Shown here one piece after another: positions 40,096 through 49,491 of a stretch of DNA of 64,000 nucleotides (position 1 is the first letter of the stretch; the number at the start of each line of letters is the position of its first letter). Location of the stretch: positions 1,178,001 to 1,242,000 of the forward strand of contig NZ_CP017113.1 in assembly GCF_001720465.1 (NCBI RefSeq), in the 5' to 3' direction. The notes beneath the pieces are model-generated. The model was not told the DNA's origin. It ran no database searches and saw nothing but the letters and a program-made list of their open reading frames with translations. The DNA is from Porphyrobacter sp. LM 6 (GTDB lineage: Bacteria; Pseudomonadota; Alphaproteobacteria; Sphingomonadales; Sphingomonadaceae). The position numbers and the translations under genes are program-made.

Positions 40096-42561
40096 ATGAA
40101 TCTGCGTAGCGCGCTGTGCGCAAGTGTCGCCCTGTGCAGCCTGGCCACCCCGGCTCTGGCGCAGGATGATGTGGCCGCCGAATCGGCCGAAACCGAAGGC
40201 ACCGAAATCATCGTCACCGCGGTTGCCCGCGGCCAGAACCGGATCGAAAGCTCGGTTTCGGTCAGCACCATCGGCGCCGAAGCCATCACCAATCTCGCCG
40301 CGCCGTCTTCGGCCGACCTCATCCGCCAGATCCCGGGCATCCGCTCGGAAGCGTCGGGCGGTGAAGGCAACGCCAACATCGCGGTGCGCGGCATCCCCGT
40401 TTCGACCGGCGGTGCGCGTTACATCCAGCTTCAGGAAGATGGCCTGCCGATCCTCGAATTCGGCGACATCATCTTCGGCAACGCCGACAACTTCCTGCGC
40501 GCCGACCGTTCGGTCGCCCGCGTCGAAGCGGTGCGCGGCGGTTCGGCCTCGACCTTCGCCTCGAACGCGCCGGGTGCGGTGATCAACTTCATCTCCAAGA
40601 CCGGCAAGCAGGAAGGCGGCGCGATCCAGGGCACCGTCGGCATCGACTTCGAGACCTACCGCCTCGATTTCGATTACGGCGCGCCGCTGGCCGATGATCT
40701 CTACTTCCACGTCGGCGGCTTCTACCGCACCGGCGAAGGCCCGCGCGACATCGGCTACAACGGCTATGACGGCGGCCAGATCAAGGCCAACATCACCAAG
40801 GAATTCGATGGCGGCTATGTCCGCTTCTCGGCCAAGTATCTCGACGATACGACCCCGACGATCCTGCCGCAGCCGGTGTTCGTGGGCGGCACCAACGCCA
40901 ACCCCGATTACAACGCCATCCCCGGCTTCAACCCGCGCACGGACTCGCTCTACAGCCCGTTCCTGACGCCGGCGGTGACGCTCGACGGCAACAACAACCC
41001 GGCCAGCTACGACTTCCGTGACGGCCTGTCGGTCAAGAGCCTCGCCTTCGGGATCGAGAGCGAGATCGACGTGGGTGGCGGCTGGACGCTGACCAACCGC
41101 TTCCGCTTTGCCGACAACTCGGGCAGCTTCCAGTCGCCCTTCCCGGCGGGCGCAGGTTCGGCCCAGTCGGTCGCCAACTCCATCGGCGGCGCAGGCTCGA
41201 CGCTCGTCTTCGCCACCGGCCCCAACGCCGGGCAGACCGCCAATGCGGCGACCATCGGCGGTAACGGCCTGCTGACCAACGTGGTGGTGTTCAACACCCG
41301 CCTCAACAGCCTCGACAACGTCACCAACGACTTCCGCGTCAACAAGAGCTTCGATGTGGGCGGCGGCACCGCCAACTTCACCTCGGGCTTCTACCTGTCG
41401 CGCCAGACGATCAACACCGACTGGCTGTGGACCAGCCACGTCCAGACCGTGCAGGGCGACGGGCAGGCGGTGCTGGTGGATATCCGCAATTCGGCGGGCC
41501 AGCTCGTCACGCAGAACGGCGTGGTCGGCTTCGGTGCGACCTTCTTCGGCAATTGCTGCCGCCGGAACTATGATGTCGATTACAGCACCTATGCGCCCTT
41601 CGCCTCGCTCTCGGTCGAGCTCGACCGCCTGACCCTCGATGCCTCGATGCGCTACGATTACGGCGATGCCAGCGGCACGATCACCGGATCGGACAGCGGC
41701 TTCGGGATCGGCCTGACCAGCTTCGACTTCAACAACAACGGCTCGATCAGCACCGCCGAAGGCCAGACCAGTGTCCTGCCGCTCGGCAGCGCGCGTCCGG
41801 TCAATTACGAGTTCGATTACTTCAGCTTCTCGCTGGGTGCGAACTACCTGCTGACCGACGATCTGGGTGTCTTCGCCCGTTACAGCCAGGGCGGCCGCCA
41901 CACCGCCGACCGCAGCCTGTTCTCGCCCGCGGTCAGCACCACCGACGGCAGCCTGCCGGGCGGCGATGCGGGTGTGGTCGCCTCGGTCGACCAGCTCGAA
42001 GCGGGTCTGAAGTATCAGTCCAGCGGGCTGTCGCTGTTCGCCACCGGGTTCTTCGCCAAGACGGCGGAAACCAACGTCGAACTCGCGCCGCTGGAACTGT
42101 TCGACACCACTTACGAAGCCTTCGGCCTCGAACTCGAAGGTGCCTATCGCACCGGGCCGTTCACGCTGTCGGCGGGTGCGACCTGGACCGATGCCGAGAT
42201 CAAGGACGCGCTGGATGCTAGCACGATCGGCAACAAGCCGCGTCGTCAGGCCGATCTCGTCTATCAGGCGACTGCCCAGTACGACACCGACAGCTTCACG
42301 CTGGGCGCGAACCTCGTCGGCACTACCGACAGCTTCACGCAGGATAGCAACCAGCTCAAGCTGCCGGCCTTCACGCAGGTAAACGCCTTCGTCGCCTTCC
42401 GCCCGATCGAGCGGATCGAGGTGGGCCTGAATGCGCAGAACCTGTTCAACGCCACCGGCTTCACCGAGGCGGAAGAAGGTTCGATCCCGGCCAACGGCAT
42501 CGTGCGCGCGCGCTCGATCGCCGGACGGACGGTTGTCGCATCGGTGCGGTTCGACTTCTAA
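40096..42561 (+). CDS. TonB-dependent receptor of the sucrose locus
   Basis: An 821-residue receptor. A signal peptide (MNLRSALCASVALCSLATPALA) is followed by a TonB-box-like TEIIVTAVAR, a plug domain (VEAVRGGSASTFASNAPGAVI) and a barrel ending VASVRFDF, with the terminal phenylalanine. GAGGGAGAA precedes the ATG. An adjacent cysteine pair (GNCCRR) lies in an extracellular loop, as in the SQ receptor. Operator-flanked, divergent from a SUT-type carrier and followed by GH68 and fructokinase, it most likely takes up sucrose, as SuxA-type receptors do in other gram-negative bacteria. The long open frame that precedes it is antisense to the carrier gene and is not part of this protein. Confidence 0.92.
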   Translation: MNLRSALCASVALCSLATPALAQDDVAAESAETEGTEIIVTAVARGQNRIESSVSVSTIGAEAITNLAAPSSADLIRQIPGIRSEASGGEGNANIAVRGIPVSTGGARYIQLQEDGLPILEFGDIIFGNADNFLRADRSVARVEAVRGGSASTFASNAPGAVINFISKTGKQEGGAIQGTVGIDFETYRLDFDYGAPLADDLYFHVGGFYRTGEGPRDIGYNGYDGGQIKANITKEFDGGYVRFSAKYLDDTTPTILPQPVFVGGTNANPDYNAIPGFNPRTDSLYSPFLTPAVTLDGNNNPASYDFRDGLSVKSLAFGIESEIDVGGGWTLTNRFRFADNSGSFQSPFPAGAGSAQSVANSIGGAGSTLVFATGPNAGQTANAATIGGNGLLTNVVVFNTRLNSLDNVTNDFRVNKSFDVGGGTANFTSGFYLSRQTINTDWLWTSHVQTVQGDGQAVLVDIRNSAGQLVTQNGVVGFGATFFGNCCRRNYDVDYSTYAPFASLSVELDRLTLDASMRYDYGDASGTITGSDSGFGIGLTSFDFNNNGSISTAEGQTSVLPLGSARPVNYEFDYFSFSLGANYLLTDDLGVFARYSQGGRHTADRSLFSPAVSTTDGSLPGGDAGVVASVDQLEAGLKYQSSGLSLFATGFFAKTAETNVELAPLELFDTTYEAFGLELEGAYRTGPFTLSAGATWTDAEIKDALDASTIGNKPRRQADLVYQATAQYDTDSFTLGANLVGTTDSFTQDSNQLKLPAFTQVNAFVAFRPIERIEVGLNAQNLFNATGFTEAEEGSIPANGIVRARSIAGRTVVASVRFDF

Positions 42562-42581
42562 GGGTCGCAGCCATGCATCGG

Positions 42582-42613
42582 GGCTGGCCGCCAACTCCTC
42601 CTGGCGGCCAGCC
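42582..42613. terminator. Hairpin between sucrose receptor and GH68 gene
   Basis: Perfect 12-bp arms GGCTGGCCGCCA (42582-42593) and TGGCGGCCAGCC (42602-42613), 8-base loop, followed by TCACCTTTCTTG. It lies 20 bases after the receptor stop codon. It may reduce read-through into the enzyme genes so that the receptor is made in excess, the same layout as at 9653-9680. Confidence 0.65.
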
Positions 42614-42647
42614 TCACCTTTCTTGAATTATCGGATCGGGATCAGCG

Positions 42648-43739
42648 ATGGTCATGACCAGCGTCTGGACTGCGGAACACGTGCGGGCGATCAAACCCGG
42701 CAGCGCGGTGCGTATCCCGCCCGTGCTTGTGCCGACGCGATCGGCGCTTGCCGCGGACCGCGTCTATTGGGACATGTGGCCGCTCCAGGATGCAGCCGGC
42801 GCGCGCGCAACCATCGGCGGGCGCGAAATGTGGATGGCGCTGACCGCGCCTGACCGCGGCGATCCGGCGCTCCGGCACTTCGAAGCCAAAATCCACTGGA
42901 TCGAGCGGCGCGGCGGCGAGTGGCACGATTGCGGCCCGGTGCTGCCCGACATGCCGGTCAGCTACGAGCGTGAATGGGCAGGCTCTGCCCTGCTTGATGA
43001 CGGCGCGGTGACGCTGTTCTTCACCGCCGCCGGCACCGCCGCCAAGGCTGGCGGATACCAGCAGCAATTATGGGCGACGCATGCGCCCCTGTGCGGAGAT
43101 GATCTGCCGCAGGACTGGTCGGCCCCGGCACCGCTGATCACCGGCGCTGCGCCGTGGTACATGCCCGCCGATGCCCATGACGGCGAACCGGGCATGATCA
43201 AGGCCTTCCGCGATCCGGCCTATTTCCGCGATCCGGCCGATGGCGCGGAATATCTCGCCTTCACCGCTTCGCTCGCCGGTTCGCAATCCGCCTTCAACGG
43301 CGCCTTCGGATTGGCGCGCAGGACCCCCTCAGGGTGGGTCTTGACCCCCCCTTGCCTCCACGCAGACGGCGTTAACAACGAACTTGAGCGCGCCCATCTG
43401 GTGTTCCACGTGGAACATTACTACGCTTTCTGGTCGACGCAGACCGCGACCTTCGCCGATGGTCTGCGCCATGCACCGGGGGGCTTGTACGGGATGGTGG
43501 CAGACAGCATGAAGGGGCCGTGGCGGCCATTGAACGGCACCGGACTGGTGCTCGCCAATCCGGCAGACCGCCCGCAGCAGACCTATAGCTGGTTCGTCGA
43601 TGCGAGCCTGACCGTGTGCAGCTTTGTCGATGTGCTGCCTGATGGCACCTTCGGCGGCGTGCCCGCGCCGCTTTTGCAACTCGAACTCGACGGTGACCGG
43701 TCGAGCCTGCGCGCATTCGCGCCGGAGACCGCTGCCTGA
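42648..43739 (+). CDS. Glycoside hydrolase family 68 sucrose-cleaving enzyme (intracellular)
   Basis: A 363-residue five-bladed propeller enzyme of GH68 (levansucrase/invertase). The nucleophile is D42 (YWDMWPLQ), the stabiliser motif is R188-D189-P190 (AFRDPAYF), and the acid/base is E247 (NNELERAH); EWAGSA (109-114) is also typical. It is shorter than secreted levansucrases (about 420-500) and has no signal peptide, so it probably hydrolyses sucrose in the cytoplasm rather than building levan outside. A perfect parS-like palindrome is embedded in frame at codons for FHVEH (253-257). It overlaps the fructokinase gene by one base (TGATG). An ATG at 42654 is an alternative start. Confidence 0.87.
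   Translation: MVMTSVWTAEHVRAIKPGSAVRIPPVLVPTRSALAADRVYWDMWPLQDAAGARATIGGREMWMALTAPDRGDPALRHFEAKIHWIERRGGEWHDCGPVLPDMPVSYEREWAGSALLDDGAVTLFFTAAGTAAKAGGYQQQLWATHAPLCGDDLPQDWSAPAPLITGAAPWYMPADAHDGEPGMIKAFRDPAYFRDPADGAEYLAFTASLAGSQSAFNGAFGLARRTPSGWVLTPPCLHADGVNNELERAHLVFHVEHYYAFWSTQTATFADGLRHAPGGLYGMVADSMKGPWRPLNGTGLVLANPADRPQQTYSWFVDASLTVCSFVDVLPDGTFGGVPAPLLQLELDGDRSSLRAFAPETAA
43402..43417. other. parS: parS-like ParB-binding site 2, inside the GH68 coding sequence
   Basis: A perfect copy of TGTTCCACGTGGAACA, identical to the site at 17319-17334. It is read in frame as part of the GH68 protein (Phe-His-Val-Glu-His). Chromosomal parS sites often lie within genes, so this does not argue against function. 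Confidence 0.83.
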
Positions 43740-44599
43740 TGTTCGGCGGGATCGAGGCGGGCGGCACCAAATTCGTGCTCGCCGTCGGGCCGTCATCCGG
43801 CACCATTACCGCGCGGCACACCATCCCCACCCGCGATCCGGCGACAACGCTGGCCGAGGCGGCGGAATGGTTCGACGCGCAGGGGCCGCTCGTCGCCCTC
43901 GGCGTCGGCAGCTTCGGGCCGGTCGATCTCGATCCGGCCTCGGTCAGTTGGGGGCGGATTACCAATACGCCCAAACCGGGCTGGGCCGATTGCGACATCG
44001 CGGGCTTCTTCATCGACCGGCTGGGCGTGCCGGTGGGATTCGATACCGACGTCAACGCCGCCGCTTTGGCCGAGCACGCCGCTGCCGGCGGGGGGCAGGG
44101 CGGGCTCGCCTATCTCACCATCGGCACCGGGATCGGCGGGGGTGTGGTGCTGGGCGGAAAGCCCGTCCACGGCGCAGCGCACCCTGAAATGGGGCACATC
44201 TATCCCCGCCGTCACCCCGACGACCGCGACTTTGCCGGCATCTGCCCGAGCCACGGCGACTGTCTCGAAGGGCTGGCCTGCGGCCCGGCGATCATCGCGC
44301 GCTGGGGCTGCTCGCTGTCCGATCTGCCCGCCGATCATCCCGGCCATGCCATCATCGCCGACTATATCGCGCAGGCCGCGCATATGCTGTTCGCCAGCCT
44401 CGCCATCGAGGAGGTGGTGATCGGCGGCGGGGTGGCACAGACGCCCGGGTTGATCGCGCGCGTGATCGAACGGGCCAAGGCGCTCGATGCGGGCTACCTG
44501 CCCGGCGGCGCACGCCACCGGATCATCACCCCGCGCCTTGGCGATAATGCCGGGATCACCGGCGCGCTGATGCTGGCCGAGGCTGCCGCGCGGGCTTGA
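43739..44599 (+). CDS. ROK-family fructokinase
   Basis: A 286-residue ROK sugar kinase. The N-terminal phosphate loop is GGIEAGGTKFVLAVG, the second ATP region TIGTGIGGGVVLGG, and the zinc-binding segment has HPEMGHIYPRRHP, with CPSHGDCLEGLACGPAI supplying two cysteines and a histidine. This HxMGH and CPxHGxCxEG pattern is characteristic of fructokinases rather than glucokinases. It follows GH68 with a 1-base overlap, so it would phosphorylate the fructose released from sucrose. The glucose half would go to glk at 54985-55980. Confidence 0.9.
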   Translation: MFGGIEAGGTKFVLAVGPSSGTITARHTIPTRDPATTLAEAAEWFDAQGPLVALGVGSFGPVDLDPASVSWGRITNTPKPGWADCDIAGFFIDRLGVPVGFDTDVNAAALAEHAAAGGGQGGLAYLTIGTGIGGGVVLGGKPVHGAAHPEMGHIYPRRHPDDRDFAGICPSHGDCLEGLACGPAIIARWGCSLSDLPADHPGHAIIADYIAQAAHMLFASLAIEEVVIGGGVAQTPGLIARVIERAKALDAGYLPGGARHRIITPRLGDNAGITGALMLAEAAARA

Positions 44600-44648
44600 G
44601 AATCCCCGCCGCTCGCGCGATAGTTGCGGGCGGAGAGGGAGAGACCGG

Positions 44649-45551
44649 ATGATCCGACTAATCGCCGCGCTGCTCGCGCTGATCGGCCTTGCCGCGCCCT
44701 TGGCGGCGCAGGGACAGGGGCGCTTTGTCGAGTACCAGAATGTCTCTGCCGCCGGCCTGCCCGAGCAGCGCCTCAGCATCTGGCTGCCGCCGGGCTACGA
44801 CGCGGACGACCGGCGTTACCCCGTCCTCTACATGCATGACGGGCACAATCTGTTCGACGTCACCAAGTCGAACTTCAACAAGATCTGGGCTGCCGACAAG
44901 GCAATGCTGGCCGTGGGGGCGAGCGGCAAGGTCGAGCCGCACATCATCATTGGCATCTGGGCGCCGGGCGTGGACCGGCATCGGCAATATCTCCCCCGCA
45001 GCCTCTACGACATGAGCAGCGGCAATCTGCGCGACCAGATGGACGGGATGACCAAGGGTGGCGTGATTTCCGACCGCTATCTCGAATGGATCGCCGGGCC
45101 GCTCAAATCATGGGTCGATGCCAGCTTCCGCACTCGCCCAGGGCGCGATGATACCGCGATCATCGGCTCCTCGATGGGCGGGTTGATGAGCTGCTATGCC
45201 TTCTTTGAGCGCTCTGAGGTGTTCGGCCGCGCGGGTTGTGTCAGCTCGCACTGGCCTGCGGTCGATCCGCGCACCATCGACGAGGCGGAGCTCAAGGGCC
45301 TGTGGGACGCATGGTTCGCCGCGCACCTTGGCCAGCCCGACGGACGGCGGGTGTGGATGGACCACGGCACCGCCACGCTCGACCAGTACTACGCGCCCTA
45401 TCAGCAGGTGGTCGACGCGCGCTTCGCCGCAGCGGGCTGGCAGAAGGGCCGCGACTGGGAGAGCCGCGTCTACGAAGGTGCCGAGCACGAGGAAAACGCC
45501 TGGGCGGCGCGCCTGCCCGAGATTTTCGGCTGGCTACTCGCCAAGGACTAA
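44649..45551 (+). CDS. Secreted alpha/beta-hydrolase (esterase-D/FrsA-like)
   Basis: A 300-residue hydrolase with a signal peptide (MIRLIAALLALIGLAAPLAA). The nucleophile elbow is G-S-S-M-G-G with S175, and RRYPVLYMHDGHNLFD (about 56-70) gives the oxyanion-hole strand of the putative-esterase family (COG2382/COG2819-like). A histidine near EGAEHEENAWAARL (about 277) is the probable third triad member. It may remove acyl or feruloyl groups from carbohydrates, or hydrolyse other esters in the periplasm. It lies 49 bases after the fructokinase gene and so could be the last gene of the sucrose operon, although it is not needed for sucrose use. Its end overlaps the convergent eda gene by four bases. 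Confidence 0.82.
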   Translation: MIRLIAALLALIGLAAPLAAQGQGRFVEYQNVSAAGLPEQRLSIWLPPGYDADDRRYPVLYMHDGHNLFDVTKSNFNKIWAADKAMLAVGASGKVEPHIIIGIWAPGVDRHRQYLPRSLYDMSSGNLRDQMDGMTKGGVISDRYLEWIAGPLKSWVDASFRTRPGRDDTAIIGSSMGGLMSCYAFFERSEVFGRAGCVSSHWPAVDPRTIDEAELKGLWDAWFAAHLGQPDGRRVWMDHGTATLDQYYAPYQQVVDARFAAAGWQKGRDWESRVYEGAEHEENAWAARLPEIFGWLLAKD

Positions 45552-46156
45552 CGCAGCGCGAAGGCCTCTCGTGCGAGCTTCTCGATCACCGGCTTGTCCG
45601 GCGCGCCCTTGGGTGAAACCCAGCTGCCGCCGACGCACAGCACCGGATCGAAAGCTAGCCACTCGGGCGCATTCTCCAGACTGATCCCGCCCGTGGGGCA
45701 GAAGCGGCACTGGCCGAACGGCGCAGCGAGCGCCTTGAGCGCGGGGAGGCCACCTGCCGCCATCGCCGGGAAGAACTTGAAGCGGTCGAGCCCCAGATCG
45801 AGCCCGCGCATGATGTCGCCCGCATTGGCAATGCCAGGGAGGAACGGCACGCCCGCCGCAATCGCCGCCTTGCCGAGCGGTTCGGTGAGGCCGGGCGAAA
45901 CGATGAACTCGCTCCCCGCCTCGAGCGCCGCGTCAAGCTCGCGCGGGTTGGTGACCGTGCCCGCGCCGACAATCGCGCCCTCGACCTGCTTCATCGCCCG
46001 GATCGCGGGCAGGGCGGCAGGCGTGCGTAGGGTGACTTCGAGCACGCGCAGGCCGCCTGCCACCAGCGCCTCGGCCAGCGGGACGGCGTGGTCAACGTCG
46101 TCGATCACGATCACCGGTATCACCGGCGCGGTGCGCATGATGGCGTCGATATTCAT
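45548..46156 (-). CDS. eda: 2-keto-3-deoxy-6-phosphogluconate aldolase
   Basis: A 202-residue class I aldolase that splits KDPG to pyruvate and glyceraldehyde-3-phosphate, the last step of the Entner-Doudoroff pathway. The Schiff-base lysine is in the motif DRFKFFPA, and [12 protein letters not shown] and CPTGGIS are also diagnostic. Length is normal for the family. It follows edd with a 1-base overlap (TAATG), completing a zwf-edd-eda operon. Confidence 0.95.
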   Translation of the reverse strand: MNIDAIMRTAPVIPVIVIDDVDHAVPLAEALVAGGLRVLEVTLRTPAALPAIRAMKQVEGAIVGAGTVTNPRELDAALEAGSEFIVSPGLTEPLGKAAIAAGVPFLPGIANAGDIMRGLDLGLDRFKFFPAMAAGGLPALKALAAPFGQCRFCPTGGISLENAPEWLAFDPVLCVGGSWVSPKGAPDKPVIEKLAREAFALR

Positions 46157-47967
46157 TACATTCCCCCGGTGGCGAGCATCGCGCTGGCGCCCTGTTCGGC
46201 CCCGTCGGCAAAGTGGCGCATCATCCCGAACAGCTCGCGGCCCGTGCCAAGTTCGGGGCGCGGATCGGGCGCGGGCTCGCGGCTCGCCAGATCGGCGGTA
46301 GTGTTGAGTTCGCAGGTCACCGCGCAGACCTTGACGATATCGCCGTCGCGCAGCCGCGCGAGCGGACCGCCGCCGAGTGCCTCGGGCGTGCAGTGGATCG
46401 CGGCAGGCACCTTGCCGCTCGCGCCCGACATCCGCCCATCGGTGACCAGCGCGACCTTGAACCCGCGGTCCTGCAAGACGCCCAGCGGCGGGGTCAGCTT
46501 GTGGAGTTCGGGCATCCCGTTGGCACGCGGGCCCTGGAAGCGGACGACGACGACCACATCGCGGTCAAGCTCGCCCGCCTTGAAGGCAGCGGCAACGGCG
46601 GCCTGATCCTCGAACACGCGGCAGGGGGCTTCGATGGTCCAGCGGCTCTGATCGACCGCCGAGGTCTTGAAGCAGGCGCGGCCGAGATTGCCGGTGAGCA
46701 GGCGCATCCCGCCATCGGGCTTGAACGGGTTGCTGACCGGGCGGAGCATGGTGTCGTCCATGCTCTCTCCAACTTCGCGCCAGACCAGTGCTTCGCCATC
46801 AAGGCCCGGTTCCCTGGCGTAATCGGAGAAGTCTCCGCGTCCGACAGTGAGAATGTCCGGATGGGCCAGTCCTTCGGCCAGCAATTCGCCGATCACATAG
46901 CCCATGCCGCCTGCGGCGTGGAACTGGTTCACGTCGCCCGAGCCATTGGGATAGACTTGCGCGATCAGCGGCACTGCGCCCGAAAGTTCCGAAAGATCGT
47001 CCCAGTCGAAGATCACGCCTGCCGCGCGCGCCATGGCGGGCAGGTGGATGGCGTGGTTGGTCGATCCGCCGGTGGCCAGCAGGCCGACAGCCGCGTTGAT
47101 CACCGCCTTTTCATCGACGACGAGGCCGAGCGGGCGGTAGTCATCGCCCTTGCGTCCGATCTGCGCGACCCGGTGCACAGCCTCGCGGTCGAGCGCCTGC
47201 CGCAGCTGCGTGCCGGGCTGGATGAAGGCGCTGCCCGGAATGTGCAGGCCCATCATCTCCATCATCATCTGGTTGGAGTTGGCCGTGCCGAAGAAGGTGC
47301 AGGTGCCGGGCGAGTGGTAGCTCGCCATCTCGCTCGCCAGCAGTTCGGCGCGGGTCGCCTTGCCTTCGGCATAGAGCTGGCGGACGCGCTGCTTTTCCTT
47401 GTTCGGAATGCCGGTCGGCATCGGGCCGGAGGGCACGAAGATCGCAGGCAGGTGGCCGAACCGGAGCGCGCCCATCAGCAGGCCCGGCACGATCTTGTCG
47501 CAGATGCCGAGCATCAGTGCGCCATCATACATCGCGTGAGACAGCGCGACCGCCGCCGACAGCGCGATCACATCGCGGCTGAACAGCGACAGTTCCATCC
47601 CGGTCTCGCCCTGCGTCACCCCGTCGCACATCGCGGGCGTGCCGCCGGCGACCTGCGCGGTGGCGCCGATCTCGCGGGCGTAGATCTTCAGGCGATCGGG
47701 GTAGCGGCCATAGGGCTGATGCGCCGACAGCATATCGTTATAGCTGGTGACGATGCCGATATTCGCGCCCTTGCCAGAAACCAGTGCAGCCTGATCCTCC
47801 AGCGCCCCGGCATAGGCATGGGCGAGGTTCGAGCACGAGACCGCGCTGCGGCTGCCCATGTTATCGCCTTCGCGGCGGATGAGATCGAGATAGGCGCTGC
47901 GGCTTGCACGCGAGTTTTCGATCACCCGCTGCGTCACCTTGTGAAGGGTGTCGTTGAGGTTACTCAT
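46156..47967 (-). CDS. edd: 6-phosphogluconate dehydratase
   Basis: A 603-residue IlvD/Edd-family Fe-S dehydratase that converts 6-phosphogluconate to KDPG. Characteristic segments are [28 protein letters not shown] and [24 protein letters not shown] with a cluster cysteine, [18 protein letters not shown], and [18 protein letters not shown] near the C-terminus. Its length matches E. coli Edd (603). The start overlaps the zwf stop by eight bases and the end overlaps eda by one base. Confidence 0.95.
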   Translation of the reverse strand: MSNLNDTLHKVTQRVIENSRASRSAYLDLIRREGDNMGSRSAVSCSNLAHAYAGALEDQAALVSGKGANIGIVTSYNDMLSAHQPYGRYPDRLKIYAREIGATAQVAGGTPAMCDGVTQGETGMELSLFSRDVIALSAAVALSHAMYDGALMLGICDKIVPGLLMGALRFGHLPAIFVPSGPMPTGIPNKEKQRVRQLYAEGKATRAELLASEMASYHSPGTCTFFGTANSNQMMMEMMGLHIPGSAFIQPGTQLRQALDREAVHRVAQIGRKGDDYRPLGLVVDEKAVINAAVGLLATGGSTNHAIHLPAMARAAGVIFDWDDLSELSGAVPLIAQVYPNGSGDVNQFHAAGGMGYVIGELLAEGLAHPDILTVGRGDFSDYAREPGLDGEALVWREVGESMDDTMLRPVSNPFKPDGGMRLLTGNLGRACFKTSAVDQSRWTIEAPCRVFEDQAAVAAAFKAGELDRDVVVVVRFQGPRANGMPELHKLTPPLGVLQDRGFKVALVTDGRMSGASGKVPAAIHCTPEALGGGPLARLRDGDIVKVCAVTCELNTTADLASREPAPDPRPELGTGRELFGMMRHFADGAEQGASAMLATGGM

Positions 47968-49399
47968 GCCACGTCACTCCGTCGCGTTCGGCCAGCGCGA
48001 TGGCTGCGCTCGGGCCCCAGCTGCCGGCGGTATAGGTCTTGGGGGTGAGGCCCTCGTTGGCCCAGCCTGCGCGGATCGCATCGACCCATTCCCACTGCGC
48101 TTCCACCTCGTCGCGGCGGACGAACAGTGTCTGGTCGCCTTCCACGAGATCGAGCAGCAGGCGTTCATAGGCGATGCGCCGCACCGCACCGCTGAAGGCA
48201 TCGGGCATGGCGATGTTGAGCGGCACCTGCCGCAGGCGGATGCCCTCGCGGTCAAGCCCCGGGACCTTGGCCATCAGCGACAAGGTGATGTTCTCTTCCG
48301 GCTGGATGCCGATCACCAGCCGGTTGGGCTGCATCGTCGCGCCCTTTCCGGCGAAGATCGAGTGCGGCACGCAGCGGAACTGGATCACGATCTCGGTCAC
48401 GCGCTTGGGCATCCGCTTGCCGGTGCGCAGGTAGAAGGGCACGCCCTTCCAGCGCCAGTTATCGACATGCGCCTTGATCGCGACGAAGGTCTCGGTGCCG
48501 CTGTCCTTGCCCAGCTCCTCGTCATAGCCGGGGACAGCCGCGCCGTTGATCGCGCCTGCGCGGTACTGGCCGGTGACGGTTTCGCCCGCTTCCACACCGC
48601 GCAGCGCGCGCAGCACTTTCACCTTCTCGTCACGAACCGCAGTCGCATCGAAATGCGCGGGCGGCTCCATCGCGACGAGCGCGAGCAGCTGGAGCATATG
48701 GTTCTGCACCATGTCGCGGATCGCGCCGGCATCGTCGTAAAAGGCGACGCGCCCTTCGAGGCCGACGGTTTCGGCGACGGTGATCTGCACATGATCGATA
48801 TGCGCCGCATTCCACAGCGGCTCGAACATCAGGTTGGCAAAGCGCAGCGCCAGCAGGTTCTGCACGGTCTCCTTGCCGAGATAGTGGTCGATCCGGAAAA
48901 TCCGGCTTTCGGGGAAGGCGCCCGCCACCGCATCATTGATCTCGCGGCTCGAGGCGAGATCGGTGCCGAGCGGCTTTTCGAGACACATGCGGACATTCTC
49001 GCCCGTCAGCCCGGCGGACTGGAGGCCCTTGATCGTCGGCTCGAACAGGCTCGGCGCGGTCGAGAGGAAGATCGCGAGGCCGCGCGCGGGCGTCCCAACC
49101 TTGGCGGCGAGCGCGGCGTAGCCATCGGTCGCAGTCGCATCGAGCGGCTGGTACGCGAGGCGGTTGAGGAAATCCGCCATCCGTCCGCGGCGATCGGCAG
49201 GCAGAAACTTCTCCAGCGCGGCGCGGGCGAAGTTGCGATATTCGCTATCGTTCATCGCGCTACGCGCGGTGCCGACGATCTTGAGATCGGGCGCGAGCAG
49301 CCCGTCGGCATCGAGCGCGAACAGGCTCGGCAGCAGCATGCGCTGCGCAAGGTCGCCGGTGGCTCCGAACAGCAGCAGGCGGTCAGCGGTAAAGCTCAT
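47960..49399 (-). CDS. zwf: Glucose-6-phosphate 1-dehydrogenase
   Basis: A 479-residue enzyme that oxidises glucose-6-phosphate to 6-phosphogluconolactone and heads the Entner-Doudoroff operon. It has the dinucleotide loop [19 protein letters not shown] and the catalytic motif [13 protein letters not shown]. The start [12 protein letters not shown] at 49399 is preferred over an in-frame ATG two codons upstream. No 6-phosphogluconolactonase gene is in the operon, so the lactone step is elsewhere or spontaneous. Sixty-three bases upstream lies a 17-base element shared with the glk promoter region. Confidence 0.95.
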   Translation of the reverse strand: MSFTADRLLLFGATGDLAQRMLLPSLFALDADGLLAPDLKIVGTARSAMNDSEYRNFARAALEKFLPADRRGRMADFLNRLAYQPLDATATDGYAALAAKVGTPARGLAIFLSTAPSLFEPTIKGLQSAGLTGENVRMCLEKPLGTDLASSREINDAVAGAFPESRIFRIDHYLGKETVQNLLALRFANLMFEPLWNAAHIDHVQITVAETVGLEGRVAFYDDAGAIRDMVQNHMLQLLALVAMEPPAHFDATAVRDEKVKVLRALRGVEAGETVTGQYRAGAINGAAVPGYDEELGKDSGTETFVAIKAHVDNWRWKGVPFYLRTGKRMPKRVTEIVIQFRCVPHSIFAGKGATMQPNRLVIGIQPEENITLSLMAKVPGLDREGIRLRQVPLNIAMPDAFSGAVRRIAYERLLLDLVEGDQTLFVRRDEVEAQWEWVDAIRAGWANEGLTPKTYTAGSWGPSAAIALAERDGVTWHE

Positions 49400-49415
49400 G
49401 CACAAAGGCCCTTTT

Positions 49416-49444
49416 CCTCGTGCGCTCTACCTAGGCGCACGAGG
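49416..49444. repeat. Inverted repeat in the zwf 5' region
   Basis: Perfect 10-bp arms CCTCGTGCGC (49416-49425) and GCGCACGAGG (49435-49444) with a 9-base loop containing CCTAG, 16 bases upstream of the zwf ATG. It may be a leader hairpin or the end of the upstream sugar-carrier transcript. There is no T-run, so terminator function is doubtful. Confidence 0.5.
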
Positions 49445-49461
49445 AATTATCCGCCAGTGGG

Positions 49462-49478
49462 CGCATACTTATTCAAGT
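49462..49478. promoter_or_regulatory. Shared 17-base element upstream of zwf
   Basis: CGCATACTTATTCAAGT, identical to 56052-56068 upstream of glk. On the gene strand it reads ACTTGAATAAGTATGCG and contains the inverted repeat ACTT-N4-AAGT. It is 63 bases before the zwf start. A TTGAAT in it could also serve as a -35 box. It is probably a common operator or promoter for glucose genes. Confidence 0.6.
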
Positions 49479-49491
49479 CGGGCGAGCAAGA

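Noticed and set aside
38572..42561. Very long open frame that appears to give a 1329-residue receptor with a large N-terminal extension
   Set aside because: The first 508 codons are antisense to the SUT-type carrier and cross the operator region; a signal peptide and ribosome-binding site mark the true start at 40096.
46213..48048. 611-residue open frame opposite edd
   Set aside because: Shadow of the edd gene; His/Arg-rich and without homology.
49416..49444. Inverted repeat before zwf as a Rho-independent terminator of the sugar-carrier gene
   Set aside because: No T-run follows the stem on the coding strand, so it is listed only as a repeat.
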